From NCBI GenBank assembly GCA_027491215.1, contig JAIXWP010000081.1, positions 1-41,877 on the forward strand: 41,877 bases of DNA, read 5' to 3'. Below, piece by piece: positions 27,786-34,861 of this stretch; within the stretch, counting starts at the first letter, position 1; each line of letters starts with the position of its first letter. Source of the DNA: Flavobacteriales bacterium. Its GTDB lineage: Bacteria > Bacteroidota > Bacteroidia > Flavobacteriales_D > Sanyastnellaceae. The notes below the pieces were generated by a model, which had not been told where the DNA came from, did not search any database, and saw nothing but the letters and a program-made list of their open reading frames with translations. A program made the position numbers and the translations under genes.

Positions 27786-28816
27786 GACGCTAATATATCA
27801 TTTTTAACAGCCATCACTTCTTCCTTCAATCGTTTCAATGCATCCATAATATTCTCAGATGTTGCTCCACCCGCTGCATTCTTGTGTCCACCGCCATTCC
27901 AACTTTTTCTAGCAAACTGATTCACATCAAAAGTATTCTTAGAACGGAAGGAAAGTTTCACTTCACTATTTCCCTCTCTAAGGAAGACTGCCATTTTCAC
28001 TCCTTTGATCGACAATGCTTGATTGACTAGCCCTTCAGTATCACCTTGACGGTGTTTAAATCGAACCAACTCATCATTTGTCAACCAAATGATTGCAGTT
28101 GCTGCTTCTTCAATAACCTCCAGCTTTTCACTCAAGGCATACCCCACAAGCTTCAATCGATCCAACAGATTGGTATCATAAACCTCACGATGAATGCGGG
28201 CATGATCTAAGCCATGCTCAATTAAATAACCAACAATTTCATGTGTTTCAGAACTCACGGATGGAAATCTAAAGGATCCACTATCAGTCATGATTCCCAA
28301 ATAAATTGCTTCCGCCATGGCTAATGATATTCTCTTTCTCCAGCCGCATTGGTCTGTGAATCTGAAAACCATTTCACAGGTGCTACATGCAGAAGTATCA
28401 CTATAAAGGACTACTGGGAAATCTTCAGGTTGCTGATGATGATCAATGAGAATACTTGGACGAGCTGCTGCTTTCAATACAGCTCCCATTTTCTCACCTG
28501 TTCGAGTCAAAAGATTATAGTCTGCACAAAAAATAAGATTGGCTGCACTGATTAAATCTGTCGCTTCTTTTTCGTCTTTATCGAAGAAAATGATATCATT
28601 GTAGCCATGCACCCATTGTAAAAAGTCAGGAGCAGCGTCAGGTAAAATGACATGAACATTTTCTTTCCCTAGTGCTTTCATCAAATGATATAGTGCTAAG
28701 CTAGATCCCACTGCATCGCCATCAGGCGATTTATGACTGGTGATGACAATCGAATCGCTTTGCTGTATGAGCTTTTGAGCAGCTGCTATTTGCTCGCTAT
28801 TTAATATGCTTGACAT
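27782..28816 (-). CDS. nrnA: DHH-family phosphoesterase, NrnA-like (nanoRNase/pAp phosphatase)
   Basis: The 344-residue cytoplasmic protein has the DHH/DHHA1 arrangement. Metal ligands lie in SHKSPDGDAVGS (Asp32, Asp34), ADYN (Asp99), the DHH triad IDHHQQ (125-127) and GIMTDSGSF (Asp178). The C-terminal DHHA1 domain ends in GGGHKNAAGG (about 317-326). Members with this layout degrade short RNA oligonucleotides, dephosphorylate 3'-phosphoadenosine 5'-phosphate or hydrolyse cyclic dinucleotide products. Which activity dominates here is unknown. It heads an operon with gldI, an FKBP lipoprotein and a DUF5723 gene, coupled by a 4-nt overlap. A -7 box at 28821-28828 ends 4 nt from its ATG, so the mRNA may be leaderless. 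Confidence 0.9.
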   Translation of the reverse strand: MSSILNSEQIAAAQKLIQQSDSIVITSHKSPDGDAVGSSLALYHLMKALGKENVHVILPDAAPDFLQWVHGYNDIIFFDKDEKEATDLISAANLIFCADYNLLTRTGEKMGAVLKAAARPSILIDHHQQPEDFPVVLYSDTSACSTCEMVFRFTDQCGWRKRISLAMAEAIYLGIMTDSGSFRFPSVSSETHEIVGYLIEHGLDHARIHREVYDTNLLDRLKLVGYALSEKLEVIEEAATAIIWLTNDELVRFKHRQGDTEGLVNQALSIKGVKMAVFLREGNSEVKLSFRSKNTFDVNQFARKSWNGGGHKNAAGGATSENIMDALKRLKEEVMAVKNDILAS

Positions 28817-28820
28817 GTGT

Positions 28821-28828
28821 CAAAATTA
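28821..28828 (-). promoter_or_regulatory. -7 box abutting the nrnA start (possible leaderless mRNA)
   Basis: The minus strand reads TAATTTTG, an exact TAnnTTTG match, and only 4 nt separate it from the ATG (28816). No -33 box is recognised at the normal spacing. Confidence 0.35.
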
Positions 28829-28887
28829 CTCTTCGATGTTCAATTGTTGTATATTTCAATCGTAAACTTGCCAACGCATTTATCACC

Positions 28888-29376
28888 ATGAAGAAGTTCT
28901 TGTTATTCCTAATGTTCATACCCTTGGCGGCGTTTGTACCGCACAAGTTCTATGTGACCAATAATATCGTTGAATACAATGCTAGAACAGGCATTTATGA
29001 GGTCACATGTAAAATTTTCACAGATGATCTGGAAAAAGCTGTTTCACCTAATGGTCAGGTCTTGCATCTCGGTGAGGCTAACGAAGACATCAATGCTAAC
29101 ATGTACATTTTTGAATACCTTCAAAAGCATATGAAAGTGCAGATTAATAGTCAGCCAGTTTCATTTAAATACATAGGAAAAGAGGTTGCACCAGATCTCA
29201 CGCATGTTTACATGGAGTTCCAATTTCCAGATCCTGTAAACGTAATTTCCGTAGAACACGATGGCTGGATGGAGCACTTCAGCGACCAAAAGAACATCAT
29301 TGACATTCGTATAAATGGCTGGAACTACACTATGATTCTTACAAAAGACTTGAAAAAAGAGACCAAGTTTCGATAG
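28888..29376 (+). CDS. DUF6702-family protein
   Basis: The 162-residue protein has the start at 28888, giving MKKFLLFLMFIPLAAFVPH, a signal-peptide-like hydrophobic N-terminus. An upstream start at 28810 would put 26 unlikely residues before it and overlap nrnA. The following HKFYVTNNIVEYNARTGIYE and VTCKIFTDDLEKAV are hallmarks of DUF6702, a Bacteroidota family of small exported proteins of unknown function that often occur near M1-type peptidases. No catalytic residues are evident. It is followed 5 nt later by nth. It is divergent from nrnA, and TATATTTC at about 28850 is a one-mismatch -7 box. Confidence 0.75.
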   Translation: MKKFLLFLMFIPLAAFVPHKFYVTNNIVEYNARTGIYEVTCKIFTDDLEKAVSPNGQVLHLGEANEDINANMYIFEYLQKHMKVQINSQPVSFKYIGKEVAPDLTHVYMEFQFPDPVNVISVEHDGWMEHFSDQKNIIDIRINGWNYTMILTKDLKKETKFR

Positions 29377-29381
29377 ACATT

Positions 29382-30008
29382 ATGACCAAAAAAGAAAAGG
29401 CTGCATACGTTGTAGAACAACTTGAAAAACTATATCCTACCACTCCAATACCATTGGATCATACCGATGCTTTCACGTTATTAATAGCAGTGCTGCTTTC
29501 AGCGCAGTGCACTGATGAACGTGTAAATAAAGTAACTCCTCACCTATTCAAACTAGCCAATAATCCATTTGACATGGTGAAGCTCAGTGTGACTGATATC
29601 GAAAATATCGTGAGGCCTTGCGGATTGTCTCCTGCAAAAAGTAAGAACATACACCGCCTATCTGAAATGCTGATCGAAAAGTACAATGGCGAGGTTCCTG
29701 CTTCATTTGAAGCTCTAGAAGAACTTCCAGGAGTTGGGCATAAAACCGCATCTGTAGTAATGGCGCAAGCTTTTGGAGTGCCTGCATTTCCAGTTGACAC
29801 CCATATTCATCGACTTATGACGAGATGGAAATTAACCAACGGAAAAAACGTGGAGCAAACGGAGAAGGATGCTAAAAAGCTTTTCCCAGAAGAACTTTGG
29901 AATAAGCTTCATCTTCAGATCATTTTCTACGGTCGTCAGTATTCTCCAGCAAGAGGAGATCTTTCAAATGATTTCATTACACAATTTGTTACTGCCAAAA
30001 AGAAATGA
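29382..30008 (+). CDS. nth: Endonuclease III-type DNA glycosylase/AP lyase lacking the [4Fe-4S] cysteines
   Basis: The 208-residue protein (E. coli Nth has 211) removes oxidised pyrimidines and nicks abasic DNA. The helix-hairpin-helix motif LPGVGHKTASVV carries Lys121, and VDTHIHRL carries Asp139, matching E. coli Lys120 and Asp138. The C-terminal region reads LHLQIIFYGRQYSPARGD followed by LSNDFITQFVTAKKK. The first cluster cysteine position is a serine (YSPAR in place of YTCIAR), and the last 40 residues contain no cysteine. The iron-sulfur cluster of classical Nth is therefore absent, although the frame is intact and the end is clean. The only cysteines are at AQCTDE and RPCGLS, far from that site. 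It overlaps the next gene by 4 nt (ATGA), so the two are coupled. Confidence 0.93.
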   Translation: MTKKEKAAYVVEQLEKLYPTTPIPLDHTDAFTLLIAVLLSAQCTDERVNKVTPHLFKLANNPFDMVKLSVTDIENIVRPCGLSPAKSKNIHRLSEMLIEKYNGEVPASFEALEELPGVGHKTASVVMAQAFGVPAFPVDTHIHRLMTRWKLTNGKNVEQTEKDAKKLFPEELWNKLHLQIIFYGRQYSPARGDLSNDFITQFVTAKKK

Positions 30009-30877
30009 GCACTCAAAAAAAGGGCTGGAGAAATAATTATCATCCACGAACTTCGTGGCTAGAAGTAATCGGTAAAGATTTGAAATTTGCTTGGGCAGAT
30101 TTCCGTAAGCTTTTGAAAAATGGCGGCCAGCTCAAGTCTATTGTGGTTTATCCTGACTTCCCAAGTAAGAAAACTACCATTTTCAAGATTGCCAACTTGC
30201 TAGGATATCGCCTTACTAACAAAGCAATTTCGAATCCAGATCTGGTGATCTATTTTGAAGATATTACCCATGGGGATACATCACGCATTCGAGAAATTTA
30301 TAAGGAGAGAATTATAAATGTTGACTGCGATGATATTTCAAAACAAAAAGTAGATCGCATTCATAAGGAAGTATTTGGATACAATACTTTCATCGATCCA
30401 ACAAAATATTCGGGAATAGCGGTTCAAAAAAGCGATACCAATGCCTTACATGATGGGCAAATTGTTCATTGTCCATTACCGGCAGGTAAAGAAGGTAGTG
30501 TCTATCAGTTGCTGATTGACAATCAATTCAATGATGAATTAGTTGTTGACTTACGAGTTCCAGTAATCGGTGCTGAAATTCCTTGTGTCTATAAAAAGTA
30601 CAAGCAGATGGAAGTACGTTTCACCAACGAAGTCAGCTACTCCACTTTCCACGAAACATCAGATGTGTTGAGTGCTTCAGAGCAAGAAGCGGTGCTCTCT
30701 TTTGCAAGAGCAATGAATGTTCAGTTCTGTGAATTTGATTTACTTCGTCACTCCGATGGCCGAATATTTATCATTGATGTGAACAAGACACCGTACGGAC
30801 CTCCTTTCAGGTTAGACAAACCTGATGAAGCGTTAGATAGACTTGTAAGCAGTTTCAAACGAGCTTTTATAAAATAA
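30005..30877 (+). CDS. ATP-grasp-like protein, substrate unknown
   Basis: The 290-residue soluble protein has no signal peptide. I do not recognise a named family, but the C-terminal third looks like an ATP-grasp catalytic half. It has a FARAMNVQFCEFDLLRHSDG segment, then RIFIIDVNKTPYGPPF, in which the acidic residues and Asn of FDLL...IDVNKTP correspond to the metal/ATP ligands of ATP-grasp ligases (EFD...DVNPTP). The N-terminal half has Rossmann-like pieces (KSIVVYPDFPSKK, NPDLVIYFED), as expected of a preATP-grasp domain. Such enzymes join a carboxylate to an amine, thiol or imino group, but the substrate cannot be predicted. The start overlaps nth by 4 nt. A strong terminator follows the stop. 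Functional linkage to DNA repair is not implied. Confidence 0.65.
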   Translation: MSTQKKGWRNNYHPRTSWLEVIGKDLKFAWADFRKLLKNGGQLKSIVVYPDFPSKKTTIFKIANLLGYRLTNKAISNPDLVIYFEDITHGDTSRIREIYKERIINVDCDDISKQKVDRIHKEVFGYNTFIDPTKYSGIAVQKSDTNALHDGQIVHCPLPAGKEGSVYQLLIDNQFNDELVVDLRVPVIGAEIPCVYKKYKQMEVRFTNEVSYSTFHETSDVLSASEQEAVLSFARAMNVQFCEFDLLRHSDGRIFIIDVNKTPYGPPFRLDKPDEALDRLVSSFKRAFIK

Positions 30878-30901
30878 AAAACGCCCCTTCGGGGCGTTTT
30901 T
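30877..30901. terminator. Bidirectional terminator
   Basis: AAAAACGCCCC (30877-30887) pairs with GGGGCGTTTTT (30891-30901) around a TTC loop, giving an 11-bp stem with flanking A and T tracts. It ends the nth operon on the plus strand and fabI on the minus strand. Confidence 0.92.
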
Positions 30902-30919
30902 CTTTATCGATCAAAAAAA

Positions 30920-31741
30920 TTATTCTGCATCAGTAGCAAATCTTTCTACAACATTTTGAGTCACACCTGTGATGCTGAATCCACCATCATGGAAAAGATT
31001 CTGCATTGTTACATAGCGCGTCAAATCACTGAACAAAGCCACACAATATTGTGCACATGCCTCTGCATCAGCATTTCCTAGTGGTGACATAGCCTCAGAG
31101 TAATTGATGAAACCATCAAAACCTTTTACTCCGCTTCCAGCTGTTGTAACTGTTGGAGATTGAGAAATTGTATTAATACGTACTTTCTTTGCAGTACCAT
31201 AATGATAGCCAAAGCTACGAGCGATGCTTTCTAACAATGACTTAGCATCAGCCATATCATTGTAATCAGGGAAAATACGTTGAGCAGCGATGTAAGTCAA
31301 TGCTACTACAGAACCCCATTCATTAATGGCGTCTTTCTTATATGCAGTTGCTAACATTTTATGCAAGCTTGTAGCACTTACATCCAATGTTTGCTTATAC
31401 CATTCATAATTCAAATCTGTGTAATGACGACCCTTTCTAACATTGGGAGACATTCCAATGCTGTGTAAAACGAAATCTACTTTACCACCGAAGTGTTCCA
31501 TTGACTTTTCGAAAAGATTATCTAAGTCTTGTTCATTCGTAGCATCTGCTGCGATTACAGGAGCGTTGATTTTGGTAGCAAGTTCATTGATTTCGCCCAT
31601 TCTCATAGCGATTGGAGCATTCGTTAAAACGATTTCCGCGCCTTGTTCATGAGCGATTTCCGCTACTTTCCATGCGATTGACTTACTATTGAGGGCACCA
31701 CTAATAATGCCCTTCTTTCCTTTCAACAAATTATTTGACAT
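30920..31741 (-). CDS. fabI: Enoyl-[acyl-carrier-protein] reductase (NADH), FabI
   Basis: The 273-residue cytoplasmic reductase carries out the last step of each fatty-acid elongation cycle. The NAD(H)-binding N-terminus is KGIISGALNSKSIAWKVA. The FabI catalytic pattern Tyr-x6-Lys is intact as Tyr160 and Lys167 in PDYNDMADAKSLLES, with the preceding Tyr150 (ALTYIAAQ) at the position of E. coli Tyr146. The region IRVNTI...SPTVT is present in the form VRINTISQSPTVTT. Length is typical of Bacteroidota FabI. It appears to be transcribed from its own promoter, whose -7 box overlaps the stop of the upstream flavoprotein gene. It converges on the nth operon with a shared terminator. Confidence 0.96.
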   Translation of the reverse strand: MSNNLLKGKKGIISGALNSKSIAWKVAEIAHEQGAEIVLTNAPIAMRMGEINELATKINAPVIAADATNEQDLDNLFEKSMEHFGGKVDFVLHSIGMSPNVRKGRHYTDLNYEWYKQTLDVSATSLHKMLATAYKKDAINEWGSVVALTYIAAQRIFPDYNDMADAKSLLESIARSFGYHYGTAKKVRINTISQSPTVTTAGSGVKGFDGFINYSEAMSPLGNADAEACAQYCVALFSDLTRYVTMQNLFHDGGFSITGVTQNVVERFATDAE

Positions 31742-31761
31742 AAGGTCTTGGGTTTATATGG

Positions 31762-31790
31762 CAAAGCTAATAGGATTTTTCAGAGACCAA
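31762..31790 (-). promoter_or_regulatory. Promoter of fabI, overlapping the end of the upstream gene
   Basis: The minus strand reads TTGG (31790-31787), a 17-bp spacer and TAGCTTTG (31769-31762). The -7 box matches TAnnTTTG exactly. The spacing is a little short and the -33 box imperfect. The TAG within the -7 box is also the stop codon of the upstream flavoprotein gene. Confidence 0.4.
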
Positions 31791-32996
31791 TGCATTTGAA
31801 ATAGACTTTGCGCACAGAATGGATGTCGTCCATGCAGCTTGAAAGTTAAAGCCTCCTGTGACAGCGTCTATATTCAACACTTCTCCGGCAAAATAAAGGC
31901 CTTTGAACTGTTTGGATTCCATCGTCTTAAATTCCACATCTGCTAAATCAACACCACCTGCTGTTACAAACTCATCCTTGAAGGTTGATTTCCCATCTAC
32001 TTTAAAGACCCCTTGAGATAGTTCAAGTGCAATTGAATCAATGGCCTTATTATTAATGTCAGCCCATTTTAGATCATGCGGGATATAAGGTGAAATGAGA
32101 GATTGCCAAAGCCTAGCAGGCAAATCTACAGGGCTGTACGAGTGAACCAATCGGCGCGGATCTGAAGATCTCAAATTTTTGAATCGATCGATCAAACTTT
32201 CTTTAGATTCATTCCCAAGCCAATTGACGACAATGTCAAACTTATATTTTTTGGCTTCTAATTCGCGCGCCGCCCAAGCTGATAATTTTAAAATACCAGG
32301 ACCACTTAGCCCCCAATGTGTAATGAGCATTGGGCCGTCCGATTCCATTTTGATTGAAGGAATCGAAACCTCGGCATATTTGGTGGACAAACCAGCAAGT
32401 CCCTCTATTCTTGAATCTTTGATATTGAAGGTAAATAGTGATGGGACTTGATGAATCATTTTTACTCCTAAGGCTTGCAGCATTTCCCAAATTTGCGGAC
32501 TGCTTCCAGCGGCCATTATTACATAATTACATGGTATAACATCGTTATTAGATGTTACCACATTCCATTCATTACCATTCGGTACAAGATTTTGGATTCC
32601 AGTTTGAAGTTCAATTTTTATATTCTTCTGATTTGCTTCCTTCAAAAAGCAGTCAATGATGGTTTGCGAACTATCTGTATTTGGAAAAACCCGCCCATCA
32701 TCTTCAATTTTTAGAGATACACCGCGCTTTTCAAACCAATCAAATGTATCACCACATTGAAATGAATGAAAAGGACCGACTAATTCTTTTTTTCCTCTGG
32801 GGTAAAATGTAGAAAGCTCTTTTGGATCAAAACAAGCATGCGTGACATTGCATCTTCCTCCACCACTAACTTTTACCTTAGAAAGTAATTTGTTTGACTT
32901 TTCTAATATTAGAATTTCGATGTCAGCTGGAAGATTGAGATTGATGGCAGTGAAAAAACCTGCAGCGCCACCTCCCACTATTACTACTCTTTTCAA
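31767..32996 (-). CDS. YhiN/HI0933-family FAD-dependent flavoprotein
   Basis: The 409-residue protein starts at TTG (32996). No ATG or GTG lies upstream before an in-frame TAG, and the dinucleotide-binding motif VVIVGGGAAGFFTAINL begins immediately, so TTG is required. The motifs SGGGRCNVTHACF (about 44-56) and the C-terminal TGGFNFQAAWTTSILCA with a second flavin contact (FAGEVLNIDAVTGG) are characteristic of the HI0933/YhiN (BaiN-like) family. These are cytoplasmic NAD(P)H/FAD oxidoreductases of poorly known substrate. It lies upstream of fabI on the same strand, only 25 nt away, yet fabI seems to have its own promoter. The TTG start suggests modest translation. Confidence 0.87.
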   Translation of the reverse strand: MKRVVIVGGGAAGFFTAINLNLPADIEILILEKSNKLLSKVKVSGGGRCNVTHACFDPKELSTFYPRGKKELVGPFHSFQCGDTFDWFEKRGVSLKIEDDGRVFPNTDSSQTIIDCFLKEANQKNIKIELQTGIQNLVPNGNEWNVVTSNNDVIPCNYVIMAAGSSPQIWEMLQALGVKMIHQVPSLFTFNIKDSRIEGLAGLSTKYAEVSIPSIKMESDGPMLITHWGLSGPGILKLSAWAARELEAKKYKFDIVVNWLGNESKESLIDRFKNLRSSDPRRLVHSYSPVDLPARLWQSLISPYIPHDLKWADINNKAIDSIALELSQGVFKVDGKSTFKDEFVTAGGVDLADVEFKTMESKQFKGLYFAGEVLNIDAVTGGFNFQAAWTTSILCAKSISNALVSEKSY

Positions 32997-33047
32997 AGGA
33001 TAAATTTTATGTGGCTAAAATAGCGGAAGAAAACGAAACGTATATAA

Positions 33048-33181
33048 CCAAAAAGTCCCACCTCGTTGGCGGGACTTAATGGCTTAAACTGAAAAACTAA
33101 AAACTATCGTAATTGTTTTGAGCCAGGACGGCTCAACTCAACTAACTCTTTATGTGTATTAAGGTACACTACCTAAATACA
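33048..33181 (-). ncRNA. Candidate structured small RNA (~130 nt)
   Basis: In the 324-bp gap between the flavoprotein and glcD genes, a minus-strand unit can be drawn. A -7 box TATATTTG (33192-33185) is followed at about 33181 by a hairpin with arms TGTATT+AGGTA and TACCT+AATACA (33155-33181, one A-A mismatch, 3-nt loop). A second hairpin TTGAGCC/GGCTCAA (33118-33136) follows, then an AT-rich linker and a terminator (33053-33077) with five T. There is no open frame of note. I do not recognise an Rfam family. The 3' UTR of glcD is an alternative. The rest of the gap (33193-33320) shows only a small perfect repeat, CATCTA...TAGATG, near the glcD stop. Confidence 0.45.
33050..33077 (-). terminator. 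Rho-independent terminator on the minus strand
   Basis: AAGTCCC (33053-33059) and GGGACTT (33071-33077) form the stem, extended inward by CC/GG after one mismatch. On the minus strand it is followed by five T (33054-33050). The plus strand has no T-run, so it ends minus-strand transcription: the candidate RNA or glcD read-through. Confidence 0.7.
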
Positions 33182-33184
33182 GTG

Positions 33185-33192
33185 CAAATATA
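33185..33192 (-). promoter_or_regulatory. -7 box of the candidate small RNA
   Basis: TATATTTG on the minus strand is an exact TAnnTTTG match, and its end lies 3-4 nt before the first hairpin of the candidate RNA. No TTTG -33 element is seen at 19-21 bp. Confidence 0.4.
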
Positions 33193-33320
33193 CTAGAATA
33201 TTCTGGAATAGAATTTCTCATAACATCATTTTAACGAATTTTCGATGTACGCTTGGAAAGCTATTCTAAATCAAAAGTTTCGATCAACGTTTTTTTTGAA
33301 CATCTAGTCAATTAGATGGT

Positions 33321-34733
33321 TTAAGGCAAAATTTTGGACGGATTCAATATATTCTTAGGGTCGAAAACATGCTTAATTGATCTCATTAATGTCAACTCAG
33401 TTTGGCTAAAAGATATAGGCATATATTCCTTTTGCACCCACCCTATTCCATGCTCGCCACTTAGAGTTCCACCTAATTGGACACACAATTCAAAAATCTC
33501 TTTGATAGCTAATGGCAATTGATGAGTCCAAATTTCATCACTTAAATCCCCTTTAATAATATTGATGTGTAAATTTCCATCACCAGCGTGGCCATAGCAA
33601 ACGGATTGAAATCCATATCGGCCGCCAATTTCCTTCACACCTTTTAATAAAGTGGGTAATTCAAATCTTGGGACAACTGTATCTTCTTCCTTATAAACAC
33701 TATTAGATTTTACAGCCTCTCCTACTCTCCTTCTCAATTTCCAAAGCTTATCCTTTTGGGTTTGATCATCTGCGAATAATATTTCACCTGCTTCAAACTC
33801 TTGGACCACTTCCATAATTATTTCACAATCCTTCATCATCATATCGAGATGATTTCCATCAATCTCTATAAGCAAATGTGCTTGTACCTCATCTCCTATA
33901 GGTAGCTGAATATCATCAACAAACTTGAGTGTCCAATCAATTGCATCTCTTTCCATGAACTCCAGAGCGCTAGGTGTAATGCCTGCTCTGAAAATAGCGC
34001 TCACTGCTGCACAAGCTCTTTCTGCAGAACTAAATGGAACCAGCATGAGAATGTCATGCTTTGGTTTCGGGATAAGTTTTAAAACCGCCTTAGTAATGAT
34101 ACCAAGCGTTCCTTCACTCCCTACCATTAACTGAGTAAGGTTGTATCCCGTTGAGTTCTTTAGCGTATTTGCTCCCGTTTGAATTATTTCTCCATTGGGA
34201 AGAACTACTTCTAAATTCAAAACAAAATCTTTCGTAACACCATATTTAACAGCATGAGGGCCACCAGCGTTCTCTGCCAAATTTCCGCCAATAAAACAAC
34301 TCCCTCTGCTACTAGGATCAGGAGGATAGTATAGTCCTTGCTTCTCAACCGTTTCTTGAAGAACTTGGGTGATCACGCCAGGTTGAACATGCACTTGTAA
34401 ATTCTTCTCATCAATTTCTAATATCTGATTAAAACGCTCCATTGATAATCCTACACCACCATGCACAGCTAAAGCGCCGCCACTCAAACCCGTCCTTGCA
34501 CCTAGCGGAGTAACGCAAATATTCATCTCAAAGCAATACTTCATCACCTCACTAATCTCTTTCGTCGTGGAAGGTTTTAAAACCACATCTGGTGGAAAAT
34601 TAAGATCCTCTGTTTCGTCATGACCATAATGTATGCGGTCTTCCTGAGAAACTAAAACGAATGGCTCGCCAATAATTTTTTGAAAAAAAAGTATATCCTT
34701 TTCTCCTATGGAATGGAAATGATGTGTACTCAT
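33321..34733 (-). CDS. glcD: FAD-linked oxidase, GlcD/D-lactate dehydrogenase type
   Basis: The 470-residue flavoenzyme has a VAO/PCMH-type FAD-binding N-terminal domain. Motifs include TPLGARTGLSGGALAVHGGV, PDPSSRGSCFIGGNLAENAGG and GTLGIITKAVLKLIPKPKHD. The C-terminal FAD-oxidase domain carries CYGHAGDGNLHINI and GTLSGEHGIGWVQKEYM. The last of these includes the conserved HG(I/V)G that contacts a 2-hydroxyacid. It oxidises an alpha-hydroxy acid such as glycolate or D-lactate. No iron-sulfur domain is fused, and glcE/glcF partners are not adjacent, so the exact substrate is open. It is divergent from dpp4 by 128 bp. No promoter was identified with confidence. The candidate small RNA lies downstream. 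Confidence 0.88.
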   Translation of the reverse strand: MSTHHFHSIGEKDILFFQKIIGEPFVLVSQEDRIHYGHDETEDLNFPPDVVLKPSTTKEISEVMKYCFEMNICVTPLGARTGLSGGALAVHGGVGLSMERFNQILEIDEKNLQVHVQPGVITQVLQETVEKQGLYYPPDPSSRGSCFIGGNLAENAGGPHAVKYGVTKDFVLNLEVVLPNGEIIQTGANTLKNSTGYNLTQLMVGSEGTLGIITKAVLKLIPKPKHDILMLVPFSSAERACAAVSAIFRAGITPSALEFMERDAIDWTLKFVDDIQLPIGDEVQAHLLIEIDGNHLDMMMKDCEIIMEVVQEFEAGEILFADDQTQKDKLWKLRRRVGEAVKSNSVYKEEDTVVPRFELPTLLKGVKEIGGRYGFQSVCYGHAGDGNLHINIIKGDLSDEIWTHQLPLAIKEIFELCVQLGGTLSGEHGIGWVQKEYMPISFSQTELTLMRSIKHVFDPKNILNPSKILP

Positions 34734-34800
34734 GATAACAAATGAACATACGGAAATTCAATTATTTCAGTGTATGGCATGAAATTAACTAACACCATTT

Positions 34801-34842
34801 ATCCAATTTCTTTGAAATTGGATGGAGTACGCCTTAAATTCG
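34801..34842 (+). promoter_or_regulatory. dpp4 promoter with a perfect 10-bp dyad over the -33 box
   Basis: ATCCAATTTC (34801-34810), TTT, GAAATTGGAT (34814-34823) form a perfect inverted repeat. The -33 box TTTG (34811-34814) sits at its centre. After a 20-bp spacer comes TAAATTCG (34835-34842, one mismatch to TAnnTTTG). The predicted start is about 34849, 13 nt before the ATG at 34862. The dyad lies between divergent genes and lacks a T-run, so an operator is more likely than a terminator. A binding protein would block -33 recognition. Confidence 0.55.
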
Positions 34843-34861
34843 GCCCAATTGATATCTTATT

